Shown here piece after piece: positions 44,274 through 53,144 of a DNA stretch of 64,000 nucleotides. The notes beneath the pieces are model-generated. The model was not told the origin of the DNA and did no database searches. It saw nothing but the letters and a program-made list of their open reading frames with translations. The translations under genes and the position numbers were made by a program. Origin of the DNA: Marinigracilibium pacificum (GTDB lineage: Bacteria; Bacteroidota; Bacteroidia; Cytophagales; Cyclobacteriaceae); the NCBI RefSeq assembly GCF_012926615.1, contig NZ_JABBNU010000004.1:1-64000 (forward strand), given 5' to 3'. How positions within the stretch are numbered: the stretch's first letter is position 1; each line of letters begins with the position of its first letter.

Positions 44274-45062
44274 ATGAAAAATTTACAATATTCAATTATA
44301 TCAGCTTTTACTGATAATAAAGATTATAAAGGAAATACAACCGCAGTGGTTCATGTAACAGTACCACTCAAAAGTGAAGAGATGCAGGAATATGCTCGGA
44401 TATTAAACCAGCCTGCGACAACCTTTATCTATCATGATGAATTTAACGAAGAGTATCATCTGAGATGGTTTGCTCCTGATGCTGAAATTGATTTGTGTGG
44501 ACATGGCTCGTTTGGTGCCATTCCTTTTTTATTGGATGAACCAGGAAAAGTTGAGTTAAATTTTGCTGGAGGAATTATTAATGGTGAAAAGTATTTAAAT
44601 AACGAATGCTCAATTGATCTCGATACAATTGAATCTGAGCGTGATCAACCTCCAAAGGGATTGGAAGATGCTCTAGGTGTTAAAATTGAAAGTTATTTTA
44701 AAACTAACAACAAGCATATCGTTGTTTTAGAATCAGAACGAAAGGTTGCAAAGATGAAGCCTGATTTTGAACAACTCAAAAAAATTAAGGTTTTCGGTTA
44801 TGCTGTTACTGCACCCGGAGACGAAGTAGATTTTGTCAGTAGAACAATAGTGCCTCATGTCCAGGCATTAGAAGATCAGGCCACTGGGTCCTCACATGCA
44901 GCCTTATTTCCATTCTGGGCTAAAAACTTAAAGAAAGAGTCATTAACAGCTATTCAAGTTAGTCAAAGAGGTGGTTTTTTTAAGGGTGAAGTTAATGATG
45001 GCCGGGTTCTTATCAGATCTGGTTATAGATTATATTCTGAAGGGAACCTTAAAGAATTATAG
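44274..45062 (+). CDS. PhzF-like isomerase family protein
   Basis: 262 aa with the diaminopimelate-epimerase-like fold of PhzF. Seen: an early GNTTAVV, RWFAPDAEIDLCGHGSFGA in the first half, and EDQATGSSHAALFPFW in the second. The usual LSET segment that carries the catalytic Glu reads NQPATTF (residues 45-51), with Ala48 where the Glu is expected. So the classical PhzF isomerase step may be changed or lost, and the family has many members with unknown reactions. It follows tesA by 28 nt and may be co-transcribed. Confidence 0.87.
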   Translation: MKNLQYSIISAFTDNKDYKGNTTAVVHVTVPLKSEEMQEYARILNQPATTFIYHDEFNEEYHLRWFAPDAEIDLCGHGSFGAIPFLLDEPGKVELNFAGGIINGEKYLNNECSIDLDTIESERDQPPKGLEDALGVKIESYFKTNNKHIVVLESERKVAKMKPDFEQLKKIKVFGYAVTAPGDEVDFVSRTIVPHVQALEDQATGSSHAALFPFWAKNLKKESLTAIQVSQRGGFFKGEVNDGRVLIRSGYRLYSEGNLKEL

Positions 45063-45302
45063 TTTTGATTCTTTGTTGATTTTATTCTGAAGAAATAACC
45101 TGATTATTGTTATGACTAACAATGCCCATGGAGCACCATGCAATACCAGATCAAACCAATCTATTAGTTGCATACCAACTGCCCCTCCGGCAATCCATTT
45201 CAATTTTCCAATAATATGAGGTTCAGACGAAAAAGGAGCCAGGCCTAATGTCAGCGAAAGAACGATTGGTATAAATAGTGATTTTAATTTATTTGTGTCC
45301 AT
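45057..45302 (-). CDS. conserved small membrane protein
   Basis: 81 aa with two hydrophobic segments (LFIPIVLSLTLGLAPF and HGAPWALLVITIIRLFL) linked by GKLKWIAGGAVGMQLIDWFD. The sequence looks well conserved and I recall similar proteins in other Bacteroidota, without a function. Its start overlaps the upstream porin gene by 14 nt and its stop overlaps the convergent PhzF gene by 6 nt, so it is likely the last gene of the cydAB transcript. Confidence 0.78.
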   Translation of the reverse strand: MDTNKLKSLFIPIVLSLTLGLAPFSSEPHIIGKLKWIAGGAVGMQLIDWFDLVLHGAPWALLVITIIRLFLQNKINKESKL

Positions 45303-46674
45303 GGTATTGATAAGGTTTGTTTTGATTAAAATGATAGTTTAGAATTATATTGAAATTCGTCATGTTGACCCTGTTTATTTCATATGCTAATTCAGTATTA
45401 TTTGAAGCATCAAACTTTCTTGTTAATAATAATCTTGTTTCCATTCCTTCAAGAAAGCCTGTGAAATGGTATTGGAAATCAATTACCCCTTGATAAAATG
45501 AAGGTAAACCATACCTGTTTTTTGTAGCGTCTGACGGAGAAGGAATATCAAAATATCCTGCACTGGTACGAAGATTAATTTTGTGAGATATTTTAAACTC
45601 TGAAGCTATATAATAAACATTTGCATCAGCAATTCCCTCAAGTCTCTCTCTGGGCATGGTAGTATACATTTTCTCTTTGCCGTATTCTCTTGGAATCAGG
45701 TATTGCCCTTTATTACCAATTCTTGAGTATGCTATTTTTATAATTCCATTAGTAAGTTTATACCCAGCCATTGTTGAGATATATGATGCTGAGTGGTCAT
45801 GCTCATGATAAAATTCTTCGAAAGATTTGCTTTGAACGCTTTTTTGATGAAAAAGCTGTAACCCTAGTTTGAATTGCTTGTTATCATATTCAGAAATAAA
45901 CAATGAGTTATTGATTAAATTTTCAAAATAAAAATCCCACAGTTCAGCCCTGAAACTGTTGTGCTTAATTCCAATTTTACCATAAATAACCCCCTTAGAA
46001 TCAGGTCTTAAACCTTCATTTTCTTCATGAGAATTTTTGTTGTATAGCCCTATTGTTTCGGTAGTTTTATACCATTCTACCGTAGACCGTGGTGAGAATC
46101 GATAAATATAACCACCCTCCCAATTAATAGATTTATCAGGATTATAATATTCATATACTATTCCCTCAAAAAGGTTTGGACGCATTCGACTGTCCTGTGC
46201 ATTCAAAATAGGAGTTTCCAGAAACTGCTTTCCAAATGTTATTTCATGATGATTATTTGAATAGGTAATATAAAGTTCCTCAAGTCTGTCTAGATCGTGT
46301 TTATTATCTCTATGTTCAATATCAAATAGTCCTATTTCATACCTGTTGTATATACCAGTTAGAGGATCTGGGGTATTTAAATTTGATGAAGTGATATTAT
46401 GAATAATAAAACCACTTATTACTGCTTTTACACCTTTAAAGCTGGCAGTCTCATAACCTACTCCTAGCCCTGTACCTAATGCATGATAATCAGATAGCTC
46501 GCCATTATTATTGGTATGCATAAAATAGGTGCGAAAATGACCCTTGATTTTTCCTTTTGAAAAATAGTCACTAAGTGATTTTAGTTCCTCATCTTTTTGA
46601 TTGATGGTGTCAGATTCATGTTGTCCGTAAATAATGAAGGGTAATAACAAAAAGATTAAGAATGCTGATCTCAT
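45289..46674 (-). CDS. OprD-like outer membrane porin
   Basis: 461 aa with a signal peptide (FLIFLLLPFIIYGQ). The early segment KGHFRTYFMHTNNN..., followed by GTGLGVGYETASFKGVKAVI and LEELYITYSNNHHEITFGKQ, is the start of OprD-type barrels. Alternating strands run to the end (ILNYHFNQ). Such porins let small anions or nutrients through the outer membrane. It lies 66 nt after cydB on the same strand and may be in the cyd operon, though a link to respiration is not evident. Confidence 0.85.
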   Translation of the reverse strand: MRSAFLIFLLLPFIIYGQHESDTINQKDEELKSLSDYFSKGKIKGHFRTYFMHTNNNGELSDYHALGTGLGVGYETASFKGVKAVISGFIIHNITSSNLNTPDPLTGIYNRYEIGLFDIEHRDNKHDLDRLEELYITYSNNHHEITFGKQFLETPILNAQDSRMRPNLFEGIVYEYYNPDKSINWEGGYIYRFSPRSTVEWYKTTETIGLYNKNSHEENEGLRPDSKGVIYGKIGIKHNSFRAELWDFYFENLINNSLFISEYDNKQFKLGLQLFHQKSVQSKSFEEFYHEHDHSASYISTMAGYKLTNGIIKIAYSRIGNKGQYLIPREYGKEKMYTTMPRERLEGIADANVYYIASEFKISHKINLRTSAGYFDIPSPSDATKNRYGLPSFYQGVIDFQYHFTGFLEGMETRLLLTRKFDASNNTELAYEINRVNMTNFNIILNYHFNQNKPYQYHGHK

Positions 46675-46740
46675 CGCATTTTTTTTATTGCAATGATCAC
46701 CCTTTAATCATTTTATTTCTGTGCGTTTAGTTACACTGCT

Positions 46741-47817
46741 TTAATAACTGGATTCATTTAGCTTGGTTTTTCCACGGTAAGTCCAATATATCAGAGTTGT
46801 ATAAGCAATTACAAAAGGCATTCCCCAAATAGCAACAAAAAACATTGTTCGTAAAGTGTATTGACTACTTGATCCGTTATAGATATCAAGGTTATTTAAA
46901 GGGTCTATTGAAGAAATAATCATGTTTGGAAATATACCAAGCGCAAAAAGCATTATTAATGCACCCATTGTACAGGCAGAACTTAAAAAAGCACTGATAT
47001 ATTTATCTTTGCTTAGCATCCGGGGAATATTCATAATACTCAGGATATTAAGAAGAACGACAGTCCAGGCTATGATTGAGATAGCAAATTGATGTTCTTC
47101 GATTAGTTCATGTTTAGTCCCGGGTAATTCAACATTTCCAAAACTAAAGTTTGCAATCATTTCTGGCTTTTCAAATAAAGTAAGAGCAGTTAAAGGGATA
47201 AATAGAATGACAAATAACCCGAAAGCTTTATATGCTAACTTTTTAATTTGCAATTGGAGCTTACCTTCAGTTTTAATTGTTAAGTATATCGCTCCATGCA
47301 TTGCAAACATTACAACATTAAATATTCCGGTTAAAAATGTATATGGTGTGATTAAGTCAAGAAATGAACCAACATAAATCTTTTCCTGATCTAGCGCCAT
47401 TCCAATTATAATGTTTCCAATTGCAATACCGAAAAGTAATGCAGCAACAACTGAACCGGCACTAAAAGCTATATCCCAATTCTTGCGCCATCTTTTACTT
47501 TCTTCTTTACTTCGAAATTCAATGCTGACTGCCCTGAATATCAGAGCAATTAAAAGAAGCATAAAAGGTAGATAAAAGCCTGAAAATGCTGTGGCATATA
47601 CTTCAGGAAATGCAGCAAATAATGCTCCACCAGCTGTTATTAACCATACTTCATTACCATCCCAGACCGGGCCGATAGAGTTTAATAAAATTCTTCTGTC
47701 ATGATCTCCCTTTGAAAATAGATAAAGAATACCAACACCAAGATCAAATCCATCGAGAATAGCATATCCCATTAATAAGACTCCGACAATTACATACCAG
47801 ATAACATTAAAATCCAT
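46741..47817 (-). CDS. cydB: cytochrome bd oxidase subunit II
   Basis: 358 aa with about eight or nine membrane helices. It begins MDFNVIWYVIVGVLLMGYAI and has GFDLGVGIL, NSIGPVWDGNEVWLI (the family signature) and FPEVYATAFSGFY. It pairs with CydA to form the high-oxygen-affinity terminal quinol oxidase. It follows cydA by 3 nt. Confidence 0.95.
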   Translation of the reverse strand: MDFNVIWYVIVGVLLMGYAILDGFDLGVGILYLFSKGDHDRRILLNSIGPVWDGNEVWLITAGGALFAAFPEVYATAFSGFYLPFMLLLIALIFRAVSIEFRSKEESKRWRKNWDIAFSAGSVVAALLFGIAIGNIIIGMALDQEKIYVGSFLDLITPYTFLTGIFNVVMFAMHGAIYLTIKTEGKLQLQIKKLAYKAFGLFVILFIPLTALTLFEKPEMIANFSFGNVELPGTKHELIEEHQFAISIIAWTVVLLNILSIMNIPRMLSKDKYISAFLSSACTMGALIMLFALGIFPNMIISSIDPLNNLDIYNGSSSQYTLRTMFFVAIWGMPFVIAYTTLIYWTYRGKTKLNESSY

Positions 47818-47820
47818 GGC

Positions 47821-49206
47821 TTATAAATTTGAAATGGTTTCAGCAATATTTTCTTCACTTTGGTAACCTGCTTCCGGAGAATGATGGTCTTCAGGCCCAT
47901 GTTTTATTTCTTTATCAAGGACATATAACCAGACAAAGAACAAAAGAATGTAAACGATAAAAAAGAGTACCAAAGAGATGATTACTTCTTCAGCCGACAC
48001 AGATTTTGAAAGTCCATCTCTGGTTCGTAATAGCCCCTGGACAATCCACGGTTGGCGACCCCTTTCAGCTGAAACCCACCCGAACTGGTTTGCAATTACT
48101 GGCAGGATGACACTAATCATAAATATTTTCAACATCAGTCTATTTGTAAATAGTCTCTTCCGGAAATAAAGTACCCAGCTGAACAATGTCAGAGCAATAA
48201 AAAGCATTCCTAGGCCAACCATTATATGATAAGACTGAAAAACCATTGCTGTTGGTGGCCAGTCTTCTTCCGGAATGGTGTTTAACCCTTTAACTTCAGC
48301 ATTAACATCACCATGGATCAAAAAGCTCAACATACCAGGAATTTTAATACCATAGGTCTTCTTTGTATCCGGATCGGTATAACCAACAATGTACAGCGGG
48401 GCGTTAGTTTGAGATTCATAAAGGCCTTCGTAAGCTGCAAGTTTTGCAGGTTGGTATTCTGCAACTACTTTGCCATGTTCATGACCAATAACTAATTGCG
48501 ACAGAGAGGCAATGGTAGCAATAATAAGAGCAATAGTTAAAGACCGTTTGGCAAATTCAACGTATTTATTTTTTAACAGATAGTAGGCTGAAACACTAAT
48601 TACAAGAAAGCTACCTTGGATAAAAGCTCCAACTAAGACATGACTAAACCTAACCATAGCTGATGGGTTAAAAACCATTAACCAGAAATCGGTTATTACT
48701 GCTCTCATTTGACCATTAAACTCAACTAATTCATAAGCTACTGGGGTTTGTTGCCAGCTATTTGCAACCACAATCCAGAATGCTGACATCATTGACCCAA
48801 GAGATACCATGATCGTTGAAAATAAATGGACTCCAGGTTTCACCCTGTTCCAACCAAAAAGTAGTATTGCCAAAAAGCCTGATTCAAGAAAGAATGCAAA
48901 TATCCCTTCTGCGGCTAATGGAGAGCCAAAAATATCACCAACAAACCTGGAATATTGTGCCCAGTTTGTTCCAAACTCAAATTCCATTACAATTCCGGAA
49001 GCCACGCCGACTGAAAAATTTGCAGCAAAAATCTTTATCCAGAATCTGGTTATTTTTTCATAGACTTTGTCTCTGGTTATTATATACTTAGATTCAAAGA
49101 TTACCAGCAACAGCCCCACTCCTATACTAAATGGAGGGAAGATATAATGGAACATTATTGTGAAGGCAAATTGCAACCGGGATAAAAATTCTACGTCAGA
49201 AAACAT
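47821..49206 (-). CDS. cydA: cytochrome bd oxidase subunit I
   Basis: 461 aa. Its early helix RLQFAFTIMFHYIFPPFSIG holds the heme b595 ligand His20. Later RFSHVLVGAFIQGSFLV gives the heme b558 histidine, and a periplasmic Q-loop ends with ERGRQPWIVQGLLRT. The Q-loop is short compared with enteric CydA. It oxidises menaquinol and reduces O2. It starts 5 nt after a small membrane protein and is followed at 3 nt by cydB, so these are co-transcribed. Confidence 0.95.
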   Translation of the reverse strand: MFSDVEFLSRLQFAFTIMFHYIFPPFSIGVGLLLVIFESKYIITRDKVYEKITRFWIKIFAANFSVGVASGIVMEFEFGTNWAQYSRFVGDIFGSPLAAEGIFAFFLESGFLAILLFGWNRVKPGVHLFSTIMVSLGSMMSAFWIVVANSWQQTPVAYELVEFNGQMRAVITDFWLMVFNPSAMVRFSHVLVGAFIQGSFLVISVSAYYLLKNKYVEFAKRSLTIALIIATIASLSQLVIGHEHGKVVAEYQPAKLAAYEGLYESQTNAPLYIVGYTDPDTKKTYGIKIPGMLSFLIHGDVNAEVKGLNTIPEEDWPPTAMVFQSYHIMVGLGMLFIALTLFSWVLYFRKRLFTNRLMLKIFMISVILPVIANQFGWVSAERGRQPWIVQGLLRTRDGLSKSVSAEEVIISLVLFFIVYILLFFVWLYVLDKEIKHGPEDHHSPEAGYQSEENIAETISNL

Positions 49207-49211
49207 ATTGG

Positions 49212-49397
49212 TTATTTATGATAGATTTTAAATGTGCCCAAAATAAAAAACAGGCCTAAGCCTGCTTTCATCCATTTATTTATAGATAGATTAAATAATT
49301 CGATATGATCGACGGGTAGCCTGTTAAATATTGCGAAGATTGTTGAACAACATATCACCAAAAGAAACAATTTTTTATGGCTACCTGAGTTTCTCAT
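49212..49397 (-). CDS. small membrane protein upstream of cydA
   Basis: 61 aa with two hydrophobic segments (LFLLVICCSTIFAIF and KAGLGLFFILGTFKIY). It lies 5 nt upstream of cydA in the same direction. It is not the usual CydX or DUF4492 sequence I know. An accessory or assembly role is inferred from position only. Confidence 0.65.
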   Translation of the reverse strand: MRNSGSHKKLFLLVICCSTIFAIFNRLPVDHIELFNLSINKWMKAGLGLFFILGTFKIYHK

Positions 49398-49467
49398 AAT
49401 CCTTATTTTGAATACTCAATTTAGCTATCAATAATTCATTTTCACCATATTATTTTATAAAAAATAT

Positions 49468-51540
49468 TTAGATCAGAGCTGATTTTTTTTCATTTAGTTT
49501 CTTTAAATCCGGGATTACAATTTTGAAAGTAGCGCCACCACCTGACGTATCTAATACCTTGATATCACCTTTTATTTTATCTATCAAAAGTTTTACAATT
49601 GACAAGCCCAAACCTGTTGAGCTTTCTCCTGCCGTAGGTGTTGCAGATAATCTTTTGAATTTTTGAAAGATCAGCTTTTTATCATCTTCAGAAAAGCCCT
49701 GTCCATGATCCGCAATGGTTAATTCAATATCATCATTACCATGAAGGTAAATATCTATCTGAGAATTTTTTGGCGAAAATTTGATAGCATTGCTTAATAT
49801 GTTATCAATAATTCTCCTGATATATGCCCTGTCAGAATTGAACAAATTTAGTTTACTATCAATGGCATAATTTAGGTCAATATTTTTAGAAGAAGCCTCA
49901 CTCTGATATTCTGAAACCTTTTCTACAATTAGGGCTAATGGATCAAATGTGTCTATATTTACAGAGTCAGTGTTAGCTTCCAGGTTATTCAAAAAGCAAA
50001 GTTCTTCAATTAGATTTCTCCCCTGTTCTGTGATGCTCTGAATTCTTGAAATGATATCTTTTTGATCTTCATTTAATTCTGTGTAGTTCAAAATATCATT
50101 CAAGCCTTTAATTTTATTTAATGGAGATTTAAGGTCGTGAGCAACTATAGCCATCAGACTTTCTAATTCCTCATTCTGTGCCTGAACCTTTTTATTCTTT
50201 ATAATTAACTGGTCATGCTGATTCGTAATCTTGTGGTTGGATTTGATCAATGCATTATTCATTTTCTCAATTTCTGATTTTTGTCTGGCAATTAACCTGT
50301 TTTTTCTATGCACAACATAGCTGATAATTATAAAAGAGAATAGAATAATCGACAATCCAATTATATAAATATTTCTTGAGTTAATCTTTTGTTTACTAAG
50401 TTCTTCCTCTGCTTTTAAAGCATTTAGCTGTTCTCCATGAATCTTGTTCTGGAAAATGGCCTCATTCATTGCCATTTCCTCAGTTTTTTTTGCCGAAAGT
50501 AAGCTGTCACTTAATAAACTATATTTTTTGTAATTACTTAGTGCTTCTGTAGTATTGTTAAGGGCTTCATGAACTCTGGTTAATTCTTGATAGGTATCCA
50601 TCATTTTTTCAGGGTCATTTAAAACCTGATATCTGGTCAGTACCTCATTAAACTGTTCAAGTGCTTTTTTGTATTTTCCTGTTTTGTAATTAATAACTGC
50701 TAGCTCATACAAATTTTGAGCTATTCTGTATTTATCATTTGATTCAATTGACCAATTGAGTGATTCAGTTATTAGTTTTTCAGCTTTTTCATATTTTCCA
50801 TCTGCAGATAATATTGAGCCTAAATTGTGAATGGTACCATATTTTATGTATTCATATTCAACGTTTGTCTGTCTAAAAACAGAATCTAACAGAACATAAG
50901 CCTCAGAAGTATTACCCAAAAATTTATGCATTATGGCAAGGTTATTTGCTGAAATTAGATATTGAATATCACTACCTGTTTTAGATGATAATTCATAATT
51001 CAACAGATAATACTTCAATGCATTCTCATAAAATCCTGCTCTTTTATAAAAAATTCCCAATGAATTATATCCATTTATCATTCTTGTAGTATCATTCTCT
51101 AAGACAACAGTGCCAAGTGCATCTAGTAGAGTGTCAGTTGCCATTTTAAATTGCCCCAACCTGTCATAAACAATACTTTTTAATCTTTTAAGCTCAAACC
51201 TTTGCTTATAATTTCGAGAAAGTTTTTCAAGTGCTAACCCTTCATCATAATAATTAATTGCTTCATTAAATTTTGTATCATATTGAGATAAATAGCCTAA
51301 TTCTATTTTAAACTCAATTATGAAAAAAGTGTCTTTATTCACCTTCGCCAATGAATCGCCAAGAAATGCTAAGTTATATTGTTCCTCAGAGGTTGCCCCC
51401 TGGTAGGTTCGTAACTCATCAATAATTGATTGAAGTGAATCCTCGGATATAAATCTATCTTCAGATTTTTGACCTATTATCGCATGGCTTGATAAGGATA
51501 AGATCAAAAGTATAAATAGAATATTATGTTTTAAAAACAT
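49468..51540 (-). CDS. TPR-containing sensor histidine kinase
   Basis: 690 aa. Signal peptide (ILFILLILSLSSHAIIG), then a periplasmic TPR domain (~30-370; e.g. NSLGIFYKRAGFYENALKYY), one membrane helix (~388-410), a coiled coil, then HisKA with the phosphorylated His468 in VAHDLKSPLNKIKG and a HATPase domain: N-box RRIIDNILSNAIKFSP, ADHGQGFSEDD and SSTGLGLSIVKLLID. No receiver or DNA-binding domain is attached and no response regulator is adjacent, so the partner lies elsewhere. TPR hybrids of this type are typical of Bacteroidota. Confidence 0.93.
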   Translation of the reverse strand: MFLKHNILFILLILSLSSHAIIGQKSEDRFISEDSLQSIIDELRTYQGATSEEQYNLAFLGDSLAKVNKDTFFIIEFKIELGYLSQYDTKFNEAINYYDEGLALEKLSRNYKQRFELKRLKSIVYDRLGQFKMATDTLLDALGTVVLENDTTRMINGYNSLGIFYKRAGFYENALKYYLLNYELSSKTGSDIQYLISANNLAIMHKFLGNTSEAYVLLDSVFRQTNVEYEYIKYGTIHNLGSILSADGKYEKAEKLITESLNWSIESNDKYRIAQNLYELAVINYKTGKYKKALEQFNEVLTRYQVLNDPEKMMDTYQELTRVHEALNNTTEALSNYKKYSLLSDSLLSAKKTEEMAMNEAIFQNKIHGEQLNALKAEEELSKQKINSRNIYIIGLSIILFSFIIISYVVHRKNRLIARQKSEIEKMNNALIKSNHKITNQHDQLIIKNKKVQAQNEELESLMAIVAHDLKSPLNKIKGLNDILNYTELNEDQKDIISRIQSITEQGRNLIEELCFLNNLEANTDSVNIDTFDPLALIVEKVSEYQSEASSKNIDLNYAIDSKLNLFNSDRAYIRRIIDNILSNAIKFSPKNSQIDIYLHGNDDIELTIADHGQGFSEDDKKLIFQKFKRLSATPTAGESSTGLGLSIVKLLIDKIKGDIKVLDTSGGGATFKIVIPDLKKLNEKKSALI

Positions 51541-51592
51541 TGGTCGAAAGATAAATGAAGCTGAAATATAATAGAATTTAAGTTTATGACAT

Positions 51593-51622
51593 AAAAAAAG
51601 CCGGTAATCATTTACCGGCTTT
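51593..51622 (-). terminator. intrinsic terminator after the M28 peptidase gene
   Basis: On the minus strand AAAGCCGGTAA-ATGA-TTACCGGCTTT is followed by TTTTAT. The 11-bp stem is perfect and sits 20 nt after the peptidase stop. Confidence 0.85.
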
Positions 51623-51641
51623 AAAGTATTTTAACTTAAGA

Positions 51642-53138
51642 TTAATTAATTCCGTAAAGCACTTTTGCTCTACTTTCATAACTATCTCCTTCCATCCAAT
51701 ATGGAGTGTAATCTGAATTTGCAATCATTGCTGCAGTACCTACAAATGTTTTCCAGTATTTAGCCAGGTAGTTGTAGTTTAAAGAACTAGCCTCGTCAGC
51801 AGGATTGTGATAATATCTGAATATTTCCTGATTAAAACTCTTCATTCCAGGAGCCATATTAATACATGGCACTCCTTTTCTGGCAAATGAAGCATTGTCA
51901 GATCTATCGAATAAGTTTTGTTCCGGAGCAGGATCGTCACCAACTTCAATGCCAAAAGCATTTGCTGAATTGTATATGTAATTTTTGATATTCGTACGAT
52001 TCAAACCAATAATAGTCACTTTGGTTGTATCGTTATACCCAGCTCCATCAGCATTTAAATTAAATACTGTTTTATTTAACGGAACAACAGGGTGGTCAGC
52101 ATACCAAATACTTCCAAGCAATCCCATTTCTTCTGCAGTAAATGCAATTAAAAGGACAGATCTTTTTGGAGGGTATTTAGAGAAGTATTTTGCAGCATTC
52201 ATGATTCCTGCAACACCAAGTGCATTATCTCTTGCTCCATTATAAATTGAATCCCCCTCAATTGCTCTTCCTATCCCCAAATGATCATAATGAGCAGAAA
52301 CTACAACATACTGATCTTTTAGAGAAGGATCTGTCCCTTCGATTTTACCAATAAGGTTATAAGCATTAATTGATTTGGAATTGCTATAAACTTTTATCGA
52401 CGCATTAGAATCAACCCCTTGTTTTAATTCAGACATCATCGCATGCATTGTATTATTATCATAGTTTAACCATGCATAAGGGAAATTTTCATTTCCATTA
52501 TCTAATACAATTTGCTTTTTGTTTAGGTTTCTGATGATAATCGGCCAAGGAACAACTTCTGATTTATACAATTCAATTAATCCTATACCACCATGTTTTT
52601 TAACAAGTTCAATTTTTTTACTACTTGCTTCAAGCATGGCCATAGGATGCTGTTTATCTTCTGATCCAGCCCATGAAAGTACTATTTTGCCACTAATTTC
52701 AATGGCTTCTATTTCTTTTTCTGAACCATAACCTACGAAGGCAATTCCTGAATTATAAGTCCCATTTCCTGAAAAGTATAATAATTGCTCACCTTGGGTG
52801 TACGTAGATTCATCAATTTGGAAAACTGATAACGTATCACCAGGATTTGATTCTTTTAAACCAACAGCTTGCTTAAAAGTGTTGTCATCTCCCATTGGTT
52901 TAACACCAAGTGATTTCCAATAAGATGTAATCATGTTAGCTGCAGAATCAATACCTGCACTACCTGTACCTCTACCACCAAAATCATCTGAAGCCAGTTT
53001 GTATATCCATTCTTCTGATTGCTTTTCAGATACTGTAGAGTTAACTGACTTTGCAATTTGGTCGGCTACTTCTGTTTGAGCAAAACCAGAGACAGTTAAT
53101 AATAAAAAAATACAGATCAGTTTATATCGGTTATTCAT
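51642..53138 (-). CDS. secreted M28 family aminopeptidase
   Basis: 498 aa with a signal peptide (LICIFLLLTVSGFAQ). The N-terminal part includes a PA-like insert (ISGKIVLSWAG). The di-zinc core: VVVSAHYDHLGIG (His283), YNGARDNALGVAG, LLIAFTAEEMGLLGS (the Glu pair), NLNADGAGY, and a late FRYYHNPADEAS with the last His. It cleaves N-terminal residues of peptides outside the cytoplasm. It follows glnS with only 6 nt between, an odd pair, and ends at its own terminator. Confidence 0.93.
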   Translation of the reverse strand: MNNRYKLICIFLLLTVSGFAQTEVADQIAKSVNSTVSEKQSEEWIYKLASDDFGGRGTGSAGIDSAANMITSYWKSLGVKPMGDDNTFKQAVGLKESNPGDTLSVFQIDESTYTQGEQLLYFSGNGTYNSGIAFVGYGSEKEIEAIEISGKIVLSWAGSEDKQHPMAMLEASSKKIELVKKHGGIGLIELYKSEVVPWPIIIRNLNKKQIVLDNGNENFPYAWLNYDNNTMHAMMSELKQGVDSNASIKVYSNSKSINAYNLIGKIEGTDPSLKDQYVVVSAHYDHLGIGRAIEGDSIYNGARDNALGVAGIMNAAKYFSKYPPKRSVLLIAFTAEEMGLLGSIWYADHPVVPLNKTVFNLNADGAGYNDTTKVTIIGLNRTNIKNYIYNSANAFGIEVGDDPAPEQNLFDRSDNASFARKGVPCINMAPGMKSFNQEIFRYYHNPADEASSLNYNYLAKYWKTFVGTAAMIANSDYTPYWMEGDSYESRAKVLYGIN

Positions 53139-53144
53139 ACTTAT

